This document shows, one piece after another, positions 26,066 to 34,301 of a stretch of 64,000 nucleotides of DNA. Positions within the stretch are counted from its first letter, which is position 1; every line of letters begins with the position of its first letter. The stretch is from Acidovorax sp. NB1 (GTDB lineage: Bacteria > Pseudomonadota > Gammaproteobacteria > Burkholderiales > Burkholderiaceae_C). The stretch is taken from NCBI RefSeq assembly GCF_005405905.1, contig NZ_BJHU01000058.1, positions 52,463 through 116,462 of the forward strand, given 5' to 3'. The position numbers were made by a program, and so were the translations under genes. Under the pieces are notes generated by a model. The model saw only the letters and a list, made by a program, of their open reading frames with translations, was not told the origin of the DNA and made no database searches.

Positions 26066-27712
26066 ATGACCTCCATCTTTGACCAGCACCTGCCCCGCAA
26101 CGAAGCCAACTTTGCCTCCCTGTCGCCCCTGTCGTTCATCGAACGCACGGCCGAGGTCTACCCCGACCGCCTGGCCATCGTGCACGGTGACTTGCGCCAG
26201 ACCTGGGCCCAGACCTACGCACGCTGCCGCCAGCTGGCCAGCGCACTGACCCAGGCGGGCATCGGCAAGAACGACACCGTGGCCGTGATGCTGCCCAACA
26301 CGCCCCCGATGGTGGAGGCGCACTTTGGCGTGCCCATGGCAGGTGCCGTGCTCAACACCCTCAACACCCGGCTTGACCCCGAGGCCATCGCCTTCATGCT
26401 GGACCACGGCGAGGCCAAGGCCGTGATCGTGGACCCGGAATTCACTGGCACCATGGCCAAGGCACTGGCCCTGCGCACCGCCACTACGCCTATCCGCGTG
26501 ATCGAGGTGCAGGACGCGCTGTACGGCTCCGCCGTGCAAAGCCTGGGTGGCACCGACTACGACGCCTTTGTAGCCAGCGGCGACGCCTCCTTTGCCTGGA
26601 GCCTGCCCGCCGACGAGTGGGATGCGATTGCGCTCAACTACACATCCGGCACCACCGGCAACCCCAAGGGCGTGGTCTACCACCACCGGGGCGCGGCCAC
26701 CAACGCCATCAGCAACGTGCTGGAGTGGGACATGCCCAAGCACGCGGTCTACCTGTGGACGCTGCCCATGTTCCACTGCAACGGCTGGTGCTTTCCGTGG
26801 ACCATTGCGGCGCGCGCTGGCGTCAACGTGTGCCTGCGCCGGGTGGACGCCCAGGCCATCTTCGACGCCATCCGCACCCACGGCGTCACGCACTACTGCG
26901 GCGCGCCCATCGTGCATGGGCTGCTGGTCAATGCGCCCGAGGCGATGAAGGCGGGCGTTCCTGCAGGCGTCAAGGCCATGGTGGCAGGCGCTGCGCCCCC
27001 GGCGTCGATGATCGAAGGCATGGAAAAGATGGGCTTCGATTTGACCCATGTGTACGGCCTGACCGAGGTGTATGGTCCCGCTACCGTGTGCGCCAAGCAC
27101 GAGGCTTGGGATGCCCTGGACATCGGCGAGCGCGCCCGCCTCAACGCCCGCCAGGGCGTGCGCTACCACCTGGAGCGCGACGTGCGCGTGCTCGACCCCG
27201 AGACGATGCAACCCGTGCCGCAGGACGGCGAAACCATGGGCGAGATCATGTTCAAGGGCAACATCGCCATGAAGGGCTACCTCAAGAACCCCAAGGCCAC
27301 CGACGAAGCCTTTGCGGGCGGCTGGTTTCACAGCGGCGACTTGGCCGTGCAGTACCCCGACGGCTACATCAAGATCAAAGACCGCAGCAAAGACATCATC
27401 ATCTCCGGCGGCGAAAACATCTCCTCCATCGAAGTCGAAGACGTGCTCTACCGCCACCCCGACGTGCTGGCCGCCGCCGTGGTGGCAAAGCCCGACCCCA
27501 AGTGGGGCGAGACGCCCTGCGCCTTTGTGGAGCTGAAGGCCGGCGCGCAGACCACGCCCGAAGACATCGTGGCGCACTGCAAGAAGCATCTGGCGGGCTT
27601 CAAGGTGCCGCGCGCCGTGGTGTTTGGCGAGCTGCCCAAAACCAGCACCGGCAAGATCCAGAAGTTCGAGCTGCGCAAGCAGGCCGGGTCGGCCGCGGCG
27701 ATTGATATGTGA
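26066..27712 (+). CDS. Acyl-CoA synthetase (AMP-forming)
   Basis: A 548-residue ANL-superfamily ligase. The ATP-binding loop YTSGTTGNPKGVVYHHRG spans residues 192-209. YGLTEVYGP is the adenylate motif, and GWFHSGDLAVQYPDGYIKIKDR with GGENISSIEVED forms the hinge and C-terminal lid. The catalytic lysine is in TSTGKIQKFELR near the end. It activates a carboxylic acid to its CoA thioester via an acyl-adenylate; proteins of this length and sequence style are annotated as medium- or long-chain acyl-CoA synthetases or methylmercaptopropionate-CoA ligases. The ATG at 26066 gives the family N-terminus; the frame continues upstream into the previous gene's region. No partner gene is adjacent. Confidence 0.88.
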   Translation: MTSIFDQHLPRNEANFASLSPLSFIERTAEVYPDRLAIVHGDLRQTWAQTYARCRQLASALTQAGIGKNDTVAVMLPNTPPMVEAHFGVPMAGAVLNTLNTRLDPEAIAFMLDHGEAKAVIVDPEFTGTMAKALALRTATTPIRVIEVQDALYGSAVQSLGGTDYDAFVASGDASFAWSLPADEWDAIALNYTSGTTGNPKGVVYHHRGAATNAISNVLEWDMPKHAVYLWTLPMFHCNGWCFPWTIAARAGVNVCLRRVDAQAIFDAIRTHGVTHYCGAPIVHGLLVNAPEAMKAGVPAGVKAMVAGAAPPASMIEGMEKMGFDLTHVYGLTEVYGPATVCAKHEAWDALDIGERARLNARQGVRYHLERDVRVLDPETMQPVPQDGETMGEIMFKGNIAMKGYLKNPKATDEAFAGGWFHSGDLAVQYPDGYIKIKDRSKDIIISGGENISSIEVEDVLYRHPDVLAAAVVAKPDPKWGETPCAFVELKAGAQTTPEDIVAHCKKHLAGFKVPRAVVFGELPKTSTGKIQKFELRKQAGSAAAIDM

Positions 27713-27775
27713 GCGGCGCAGGCGCGGCGGGTGCCGCCTGCCGGCGCGCACCAGGCTTGCGTCTCATTGAGTTGA

Positions 27776-27838
27776 TTGCTATATATTTAATAGCTGTAAA
27801 TGCTTGATGGTCGCGCGGAGAAGGCCTTTTTACTGAAT
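27776..27838 (+). repeat. Dispersed intergenic repeat, copy d
   Basis: Block order: TTGCTATATATTTAATAGCT, ATGCTTGATGG, TCGCGCGGAGAAGGCC and TTTTTACTGA. The final T-run after the GC block could terminate the synthetase transcript. Confidence 0.7.
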
Positions 27839-27904
27839 GAATAGGTGTCTTGGGTGGTGCGATTTCGATAATGCGCCCAACACCCCTGCTGCACCCGGCT
27901 GTGG

Positions 27905-28006
27905 CTCCCTCTCCCCTTGCGGGAGAGGGCGGGGGAGAGGGGTGTTCGGAGGGCGCAGCGCTTGTGCGCCCCTCTCCCCAACCCTCTCCCGCGTGGGGAG
28001 AGGGAG
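27905..28006. repeat. Inverted pair of about 40-bp CCCTCTCCCC repeat units
   Basis: The unit at 27905-27944 and the reverse complement of 27967-28006 agree at about 36 of 40 bases, with a 22-base spacer. Each unit is itself a hairpin (CTCTCCCC-TTGC-GGGAGAG style). This motif class is widespread in proteobacterial intergenic regions. Confidence 0.8.
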
Positions 28007-28032
28007 TCAAAACCCCCTCGCAGCCAAGCGCT

Positions 28033-28944
28033 TCAAGACTCTGCATCTGCCGCGTCCACCACATCCAACGCCTCTAGCCACGCCCGCACCGACAACCCCA
28101 GCTTTTGCGCAAACACCCGTGACAGCGCCGACGGGTTGGCATAACCCAGCTCGTTGGCAATCGACTTCAGCGACCGGCCGCTGCGCAGGTGCGCCTGCGC
28201 CAGCGTCAGCCGCCAGTGCACCAGGTAGTCCGCCGGTGTCTCGCCCACCACGGTCTTGAAGCGCGCGGCAAACGCGCTGCGCGACAGGCCTGCCTGCTGC
28301 GCCATCTGCTCCAGGCTCCACGCCTCACCGGGGGCTGCGTGCAGCGCCGTCAGGGTGCGCGCCAGGGCCGGGTCGGCCAGGCCGGTGAGCAAGCCCGGCG
28401 GCATCTGCGCCTGTTGCGGGTGGTCCAGCAGCCAACGCAGCAGCTGCAGTAGCACCACTTCAAACAAACGGTCCGCCAGCACGCGGTGGCCGCAGCGCAG
28501 GCGGTCGGTTTCGGCAAACAGCAGGTCCAGCGACTGCTGCAGCCCGTCCACCGCGCCCAGCGGCAGCACCACCAGCGGGGGCAGGGCGCGGGCCAGCGGG
28601 TGGCTGGCGCCGCCGTCAAAGTCCAGCGCAGCGCAGGTGAAGTCCGAGCCCTCGGTAGGCGCGTTGTGAAAGAAGTGCTCCAGCGGCCGCGCATAGAACA
28701 GCAGGCTGGGCTCGTACACCTCCAGCCGCTCGGGCGGGCCCGCCTGGGGCTGGTGCGTGACCACCATCTCGCCCCGGCGCAGCACATGCAAAAAGCCCCG
28801 GCCCGGCGCCGCCGCAAAGTGCGTCACGCCACACAGCGGCCCGTTGTGGAACAGGTGCGCCCGCACCCGAAAGCGCTCCAGCAGCGGCGACAACCGGTCG
28901 AGCGGGGTGGAGGCCTGCGCGGGTGTGGTGACGGGTGTTGGCAT
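28033..28944 (-). CDS. AraC-family transcriptional regulator (cupin N-terminal)
   Basis: The 303-residue protein has an N-terminal cupin-type sensing domain (FHNGPLCGVTHF, GRGFLHVLRRGEMVV) and two C-terminal HTH motifs (WSLEQMAQQAGLSRSAFAARF and LKSIANELGYANPSALSRVF). The ATG at 28942-28944 is preferred; the frame runs 30 codons further upstream into the divergent promoter. It is divergent from an AhpD-like gene, a pairing common for this subfamily, and probably controls it. Confidence 0.88.
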   Translation of the reverse strand: MPTPVTTPAQASTPLDRLSPLLERFRVRAHLFHNGPLCGVTHFAAAPGRGFLHVLRRGEMVVTHQPQAGPPERLEVYEPSLLFYARPLEHFFHNAPTEGSDFTCAALDFDGGASHPLARALPPLVVLPLGAVDGLQQSLDLLFAETDRLRCGHRVLADRLFEVVLLQLLRWLLDHPQQAQMPPGLLTGLADPALARTLTALHAAPGEAWSLEQMAQQAGLSRSAFAARFKTVVGETPADYLVHWRLTLAQAHLRSGRSLKSIANELGYANPSALSRVFAQKLGLSVRAWLEALDVVDAADAES

Positions 28945-29074
28945 GGTTTGGATGATTTGGTATGAATTATGGATTTTATGTGCCAAATGGTACGCGCTGG
29001 CGCCGGACACTGCAGGGGTGCCGAGAACGGGCACAAGTTCTCAACCACCCTTCATGACCTTCAAGGAACACACC

Positions 29075-29641
29075 ATGTCCGCTACTTCTTCCTCCGTCGC
29101 CCGCGTCCCCCTCGTTGACCGCACCGCCGCCACCGGCACTGTGCGGGATGTGCTCGACCAGGTCCACGGAGCCTTTGGTGCCACACCCAACATGTTCCGC
29201 GCCGTGGCCAATTCGCCCGCTGCGCTGCAAAGCATGTGGGGCGCGTTTGGCGCGCTGGGCGGCGGCGTGATCGGTGCCGCCCTGGGCGAGCAGATCGCCG
29301 TGGCTGTGGCCAACCGCAATGCCTGCGACTACTGCCTGGCCGCCCACACCGCACTGGGCCGCAAGGCGGGCGTGAGTGGCGAGGCCCTGGCCGCCGCGCA
29401 GGCGGGCGAATCGGCCGACCCGCGCACTGCCGCCGTGCTGCGCTTTGTGCTGCAACTGGTCAACGAACGTGGCCAGGTCGATGCGGCCGATGTGCAGGCT
29501 CTGCGCGACCAGGGCGTGAACGACGAGCAGATCGTCGAGATCGTGGCCCACGTGGCGCTCAACCTGTTCACCAACTATGTCAATGTGGCACTGGGCGTGC
29601 CGGTGGACTTCCCTGGCGTCAAGCTGCGCCCAGCGCGTTAA
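29075..29641 (+). CDS. Carboxymuconolactone decarboxylase / AhpD-like protein
   Basis: A 188-residue helical protein with the alkylhydroperoxidase signature C84-D-Y-C87-L-A-A-H91, the redox-active CxxCxxxH motif of AhpD-type proteins. True gamma-carboxymuconolactone decarboxylases lack this cysteine pair, so a peroxidase or redox role is favoured. The ATG at 29075 has AAGGA seven bases upstream and is better than an ATG at 29054. It lies divergent to the AraC regulator. Confidence 0.87.
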   Translation: MSATSSSVARVPLVDRTAATGTVRDVLDQVHGAFGATPNMFRAVANSPAALQSMWGAFGALGGGVIGAALGEQIAVAVANRNACDYCLAAHTALGRKAGVSGEALAAAQAGESADPRTAAVLRFVLQLVNERGQVDAADVQALRDQGVNDEQIVEIVAHVALNLFTNYVNVALGVPVDFPGVKLRPAR

Positions 29642-29861
29642 AGGGCGTAGCGGCGCGTGTCTGGCCCGCAGGCCGGATGCGCGCCGCTTCTGGCGCCGCT
29701 GCTCGCTCGGTCCTGCGGCGGCGCAATCGCAGTCAGTTATGCGCGACGACGATGCGTGCGTTTTCTGCACGCATCACCGGCGGCAAAGTCGTTTGTCAGT
29801 CCTGCAGGCATGCTGCACCATGGCCGCTCCCTTGCCACCCCACCCGAAGGAAGCCGCCCCC
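29642..29861. other. Intergenic region with hairpins
   Basis: There is no gene. Two stem-loops are visible: GCGGCGCG...CGCGCCGC (about 29650-29687), possibly a terminator for the AhpD-like gene, and GATGCGTGC (29751-29759) with GCACGCATC (29767-29775), in the leader of the next gene. Confidence 0.45.
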
Positions 29862-30491
29862 ATGACCCTCGCCTGTGACGAGCACGCCATCGACACCCTG
29901 CCACGCCTGGAGGCCCTGCTGGGCCCGCTGAGCGATGCCTCCATCCACAAAGAGCTGCCGTATGCGCACCCTGCCTACCGCGCCATGATCGCGGCATCGC
30001 CCTTTGCCGTGCTGGCCACCACCGGCCCGGGTGGGCTGGATGCCTCGCCGCGCGGCGACCCGACCGGCTTTGTGCAGCTGCTGGACGACAAGACCCTGCT
30101 GCTGCCCGAGCGCCGTGGCAACAACCGCGCCGACAGCTTGCGCAACATCGTGGCCGACCCGCGCGTGGCGCTGCTGTTCCTCATCCCCGGCGTGGGCGAG
30201 ACGCTGCGCGTCAACGGCCACGCCCGCATCAGCGTCGCGCCCGACCTGCTGGCGCGGTTTGTGGTCAATGGCCAGCCCCCCAAATGTGTGATCGTGGTCG
30301 ATGTGCAGGCGGTGTACTTCCAGTGCGCGCGCGCCATCCAGCGCTCGCGCCTGTGGGATGCCGTGCCGCCAGGCACCCCGCGCCTCGTGCCTACCCCGGG
30401 CGCCATCCTGGCGTCCATCACGCAAGGCGCGTTTGATGGCGCTGCATACGACCGCGAGCTGCCAGCGCGCCAGCAGGCCACGCTGTATTGA
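29862..30491 (+). CDS. Pyridoxamine 5'-phosphate oxidase family FMN-binding protein
   Basis: The 209-residue split-barrel protein has FAVLATTGPGGLDASPRGD, PERRGNNRADSLRNIVADPRVALLF and RVNGHARIS, matching the MSMEG_1061-type subgroup of PNPOx-like flavin proteins. Members bind FMN, but reactions are mostly unknown; it is not the PdxH enzyme of vitamin B6 synthesis. The ATG at 29862 has GAAGGAAG upstream. It may be redox-related, given the AhpD-like neighbour. Confidence 0.8.
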   Translation: MTLACDEHAIDTLPRLEALLGPLSDASIHKELPYAHPAYRAMIAASPFAVLATTGPGGLDASPRGDPTGFVQLLDDKTLLLPERRGNNRADSLRNIVADPRVALLFLIPGVGETLRVNGHARISVAPDLLARFVVNGQPPKCVIVVDVQAVYFQCARAIQRSRLWDAVPPGTPRLVPTPGAILASITQGAFDGAAYDRELPARQQATLY

Positions 30492-30666
30492 ACGGGCGCT
30501 GCGACTCCCCGCCGCAGCGCTGCCCCTGCCGCCAGCGCACACAATGGCGGCTGGGTGCGCAGGGCTTGCGCTTCATGGACTCACCGGCCGAACACGCGGA
30601 TGTGTTGAGGCTCCGTGGGGCGTGAAGCCAGCCCCCGCGCGCGTTCACACCGAGTGAGGGGGAGAC

Positions 30667-31422
30667 ATGGATTCCGTGCTGTTGATCGTGGCCCTGGGCG
30701 CAGTGTCCGCCGGGTTTGTGCAGGGCCTGTCGGGCTTCGGCTTTGGCATGGTGGCCATGTCGTTCTGGGCCTGGACGCTGGAACCCCGCCTGGCCGCGCT
30801 GCTGGCCGTGTGCGGCGCGCTCACCGGCCAGCTGGTGGCGGCGGCCACGGTGCGCCGGGGTTTTGACCGGGTGCACCTGCTGCCCTTTGTGCTGGGCGGC
30901 CTGGTGGGCATCCCCATCGGCGTGGCCGTGTTGCCCCGGCTGGACATGGACGCGTTCAAGGTCATCCTGGGCACGCTGCTGGTGCTGTGGTGCCCGGCGA
31001 TGCTGATGGCCAAGAATCTGCCCCGCATCACCCGTGGCGGCCGCGTGGCCGATGCGCTGGTGGGCATGGCCGGCGGCGTGATGGGCGGGCTGGGCGGCTT
31101 CACCGGCGTGCTGCCCACCCTGTGGTGCACCCTGCGCGGCCTGGACAAGGACGTGCAGCGCGCCATCATCCAGAACTTCAACCTGGCCATGCTGCTGGTG
31201 ACCTTCATCACCTACCTGGCCACTGGCCTCGTCACCCGCGAGGCGCTGCCGCTGCTGGCCATCGTGGTACCCGCCATGCTGGTGCCCGTGCTGCTGGGCG
31301 CGCGGCTGTACCACGGCATCAGCGATGTGCGGTTCCGGCAGATCGTGCTGGGCATGTTGACCTTGTCGGGCGTGGCGATGCTGGTGGCCAGCCTGCCCAA
31401 GGTGCTGGCGCGGCTGGGCTAG
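30667..31422 (+). CDS. TauE/SafE-family membrane exporter
   Basis: A 251-residue polytopic protein with about seven or eight hydrophobic helices in two halves. Each half starts with the family's glycine-rich helix (AGFVQGLSGFGFGMVAMSFW and AGGVMGGLGGFTGVLPTLW). The family exports or imports small anions such as sulfite or sulfoacetate. GAGGGGGAG lies just before the ATG. It is monocistronic here; the substrate is unknown. Confidence 0.87.
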   Translation: MDSVLLIVALGAVSAGFVQGLSGFGFGMVAMSFWAWTLEPRLAALLAVCGALTGQLVAAATVRRGFDRVHLLPFVLGGLVGIPIGVAVLPRLDMDAFKVILGTLLVLWCPAMLMAKNLPRITRGGRVADALVGMAGGVMGGLGGFTGVLPTLWCTLRGLDKDVQRAIIQNFNLAMLLVTFITYLATGLVTREALPLLAIVVPAMLVPVLLGARLYHGISDVRFRQIVLGMLTLSGVAMLVASLPKVLARLG

Positions 31423-31507
31423 GTTATCCCGCTGAATTTGCAGGCGCGCCCGTCGGTGGCCATCCTTTCATCGACCTGGCGCCCATGCCCCGCTACATTC
31501 GAGGGGC

Positions 31508-33457
31508 ATGGAGCAAAAAGATGACACCACGCGGCCACCGGACGCGAACGACCGTCTTGAGGCCGGGGCGCAGCGTCGCCGCTATCGCCTCGCCACGCCG
31601 CTGAGCCTGGCGATCGCGCTGGGCTGCATCGTTGCCGTGGCGGGCTTCTGGCTGGTCACGCTGCAGCGTGTGGCGTTCGAGCGCGAGCAGGCGGTGGCCT
31701 CCGCCATGCAGTCCAACGCCAACCTGGCGATCGCCTTCGAGCAGCAGGTGTTCCGCACCCTCAAGGCGGCCGAGCAGGTGGCCGCCTTTGTACGCGAGCA
31801 GTACCTGCAGCAGGGCACCGACATCGACCTGCGCGACTGGGTGGAGCGGGGGGTGATCCGCGAGCCCATGTTCACCATCATCAGCGTGGTCAACGAGCAG
31901 GGCGACATCGTCAGCAGCAGCCAGGAGACCGGGGCCGTCAACTACAGCGACCGCGCCTTTTTCAAGGCGCTGCAGGCCAGCGATCGCGACGACCTGTTTG
32001 TGAGCGAGCCCGTGCTGGGCCGTGTGTCGGGGCAGTGGCGCATACCGATGGCGCTGCGCATCGTGAGCGAGGGGGGCCGCTTTGGCGGCGTGGTGGTGAT
32101 GTCGGTGGACCCGACGAATTTCACCGACTTTTACCGCCAGGCCGACCTGGGCGCGCAGGGGCTGTTGGAGCTGGCGGGGCTGGACGGCGTGGTGCGTGGC
32201 CGCAAGGCGGGGGGGCAAACCAGCTTTGGCGCCGATGCGCGGGGCCTGCCCTGGTTTCAGCACCGCACGCAGGACCCCGAAGGCGAACTGATCGATGACA
32301 CCGGCGCAGTGGACGGCGTGCCGCGCATCCTCAGCTACCGCAGCATGGCGGGCTACCCGTTGATGGTGACGGTGGGTTCGGCCTCCGACGAGGTGCTGGC
32401 GCCGGTGATGCAGCGGCGCGTTGACTACCTGGTTCTGGCTGCGGCTGCCAGCGTGGCACTGCTGTGTTTTGGCGCACTGCTCGTCGGAGTGCTGGCGCGC
32501 CAGCGGGCTGTGGCTGATGCACTCGCGTCCAGCGAGGGCCTGTTCCGTGCCACCTTCCACCAGGCGGCCACCGGCATCGCCCACATCACGCCCGAAGGCC
32601 GCATCCTGCGCGCCAACGACAAGTTCTGCCGCATGCTGGGCTATTCGCTGGAGGAGCTGCGCCAGCGCGACCTGTTTGCACTGAGCGACGAGGGCGAGCG
32701 CGAAGCCCTGCGCCGCTTTTTGGCACGGCGCCTGGTGGCCCACTCGCCCGTGTTCTCCCCCGAGATCGAAAAAGCCTACCGGCGCAAGGACGGCGGCCTG
32801 CTGTGGGTGTACGAAGCGCTGGGCGTGGTCAAGGACTCTGAGGGCCAGCCCGACTTTCTGGTGGTTGTGACGCAGGACATCAGCGCGCGCAAGGAGCTGG
32901 AGATGCGCCTGTCGCACGATGCGCTGCACGACGCGCTCACCGGCCTGCCCAACCGCGTGATGTTCCACGACCGCTTTGAGCGCGTGCTCGAATCGGCCCG
33001 CCGCTACGGGCGCCATGCCGCCGTGCTTTACGTGGACCTGGACGGGTTCAAGTCCGTCAACGACCAGTGGGGCCATGCAGCGGGCGACCTGTTGCTGCAG
33101 CAGGTCGCCCGGCGGCTGGAAGACTGTGTGCGCGCCGAAGACACCGTGGCGCGCCTGGGCGGGGACGAGTTCGGCATCGTGCTGGCCACCATCGAGCGGG
33201 CAGACCACTGCGAGGTCGTGGCCGGCAAGGTGCTGTTGGCGATGGAGCAGCCTTTTGTGCTGGAGGGGGCTGTTGCCCACATCTCGGCCAGTGTGGGCGC
33301 GGCGCTTTACCCGCGCCATGGCGCCGATGCCGATGCGCTGCTCGCCCGGGCCGACGCAGCGATGTACGCGGCCAAGCAGGCGGGCAAGAACCGGTTCAGC
33401 ATCGATACCGCACTGAGCCCGCTGGCCGATGGGGGTGTTGCAGGTCCGTTGGGCTGA
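31508..33457 (+). CDS. Membrane diguanylate cyclase: Cache sensor, PAS and GGDEF
   Basis: A 649-residue protein with TM1 (SLAIALGCIVAVAGFWLV), a periplasmic double-Cache domain (about 60-300, with NYSDRAFFKALQAS and PVLGRVSGQWRIPMALRI) and TM2 (LVLAAAASVALLCFGALLV). A PAS domain (about 345-465, ATGIAHITPEGRILRANDKF) and a GGDEF domain with GGDEF at 551-555 and a RAED I-site follow. The intact signature suggests active, product-inhibited c-di-GMP synthesis. The start ATG lies at 31508; a GGGG run is nearby but the RBS is modest. It stands alone in its operon. Confidence 0.93.
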   Translation: MEQKDDTTRPPDANDRLEAGAQRRRYRLATPLSLAIALGCIVAVAGFWLVTLQRVAFEREQAVASAMQSNANLAIAFEQQVFRTLKAAEQVAAFVREQYLQQGTDIDLRDWVERGVIREPMFTIISVVNEQGDIVSSSQETGAVNYSDRAFFKALQASDRDDLFVSEPVLGRVSGQWRIPMALRIVSEGGRFGGVVVMSVDPTNFTDFYRQADLGAQGLLELAGLDGVVRGRKAGGQTSFGADARGLPWFQHRTQDPEGELIDDTGAVDGVPRILSYRSMAGYPLMVTVGSASDEVLAPVMQRRVDYLVLAAAASVALLCFGALLVGVLARQRAVADALASSEGLFRATFHQAATGIAHITPEGRILRANDKFCRMLGYSLEELRQRDLFALSDEGEREALRRFLARRLVAHSPVFSPEIEKAYRRKDGGLLWVYEALGVVKDSEGQPDFLVVVTQDISARKELEMRLSHDALHDALTGLPNRVMFHDRFERVLESARRYGRHAAVLYVDLDGFKSVNDQWGHAAGDLLLQQVARRLEDCVRAEDTVARLGGDEFGIVLATIERADHCEVVAGKVLLAMEQPFVLEGAVAHISASVGAALYPRHGADADALLARADAAMYAAKQAGKNRFSIDTALSPLADGGVAGPLG

Positions 33458-33489
33458 CAGGCGCCTGGTGGTGCTTTGCAGCTGATGCT

Positions 33490-33562
33490 GGTTCTATTTA
33501 GTTGGGAGCTATCAGCGCTTTATTCATAAGCGCTAGCAGCCTTTTTCGCTCAGATTACCGCG
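33490..33562 (+). repeat. Dispersed intergenic repeat, copy e
   Basis: The hairpin AGCGCTT (33514-33520) / AAGCGCT (33528-33534) is followed by AGCAGCCTTTTT. TTCTATTTAG and GAGCTATC precede it in the family block order. It is placed to terminate the diguanylate cyclase transcript. Confidence 0.65.
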
Positions 33563-33603
33563 TCGGGCGCATAAAGCTGGGCGCGCGATGGCCCGGCCGC
33601 ACA

Positions 33604-34242
33604 TCACAGCTCGCTGGCGTCCTTGCCCTCGCTCTGCTTGATCACCCACCGCACCGTGGCGCGCGGTGCAGGCACGCGCTGGGCGTATACCTCTAGGCCC
33701 CCTTGGGTCCATGCGGCATAGCTGCCGCTGGGGTCGTTGGCGGCAGTCTCCGGCCCATAGGTGTTGCGGCCAAACGCGAGCAGGGCGCCAAATGCGGCCG
33801 CCCCGCCATCGGCCAGGTCACTGGCATCAGCGACGAATTCGACCCGCCGCAGCTCCCGCCCGCTGAAGAAGAAGGTTTGCGCACCGGACAACCCGGCGAT
33901 CACCACAGGCTCCAGCCGCCAGAGGCCCGCCAGCCCTCCAGCCAGACGCTGCGGGCGCGGCACGCGGGCCGCTCCGGGTACCGCGTCGCGCAGGGCGTCC
34001 GCGCCCATGCCCAGCTCGACGCCTGCGGGCAGCGGTTGTAGCGGGGCAGGTGCGTGCGATGGGGATGGCGCGGCCATGGCCAGCGTAGCGGGCCACTGCG
34101 CGGGTGGTGGCGCAGTCGCACGCACCTGGGCCTGGGCGGGCGCTATGCCCAGGGCGCAGGCAAGGGTTGCGCCCTGGAAGCTGCGCCACAGGTGCCGGTG
34201 CATGGTCAGCGGTAGCGCGGGGATGAATCGGTAGAGGTTCAT
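33604..34242 (-). CDS. Uncharacterised exported protein
   Basis: The 212-residue protein has a signal peptide (hydrophobic GATLACALGIAPAQAQ, cleavage after AQA) and a Pro/Ala-rich segment. The globular part (LGMGADALRDAVPGAARVPRP, TFFFSGRELRRVEFVAD) is followed by a C-terminal strand-rich segment. It is likely periplasmic. No family was recognised. The start is uncertain: ATG at 34242 or ATG at 34203, neither with a clear RBS. It is on the same strand as ggt, which lies upstream in transcription, with a 59-bp gap. Confidence 0.7.
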   Translation of the reverse strand: MNLYRFIPALPLTMHRHLWRSFQGATLACALGIAPAQAQVRATAPPPAQWPATLAMAAPSPSHAPAPLQPLPAGVELGMGADALRDAVPGAARVPRPQRLAGGLAGLWRLEPVVIAGLSGAQTFFFSGRELRRVEFVADASDLADGGAAAFGALLAFGRNTYGPETAANDPSGSYAAWTQGGLEVYAQRVPAPRATVRWVIKQSEGKDASEL

Positions 34243-34301
34243 GGTGGGGATTTTCGCTGGCGTGCGTGCAGGCCAGCGGGCAAGCGTTGCAGTGCAGGCT
34301 C

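Larger units (their letters stand above)
27713..28032. other. Convergent gap with two repeat types, no gene
   Basis: 320 bases between the acyl-CoA synthetase (plus) and an AraC gene (minus). It contains dispersed repeat copy d and a head-to-head pair of about 40-base CCCTCTCCCC-type units. Nothing else is supportable. Confidence 0.7.
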
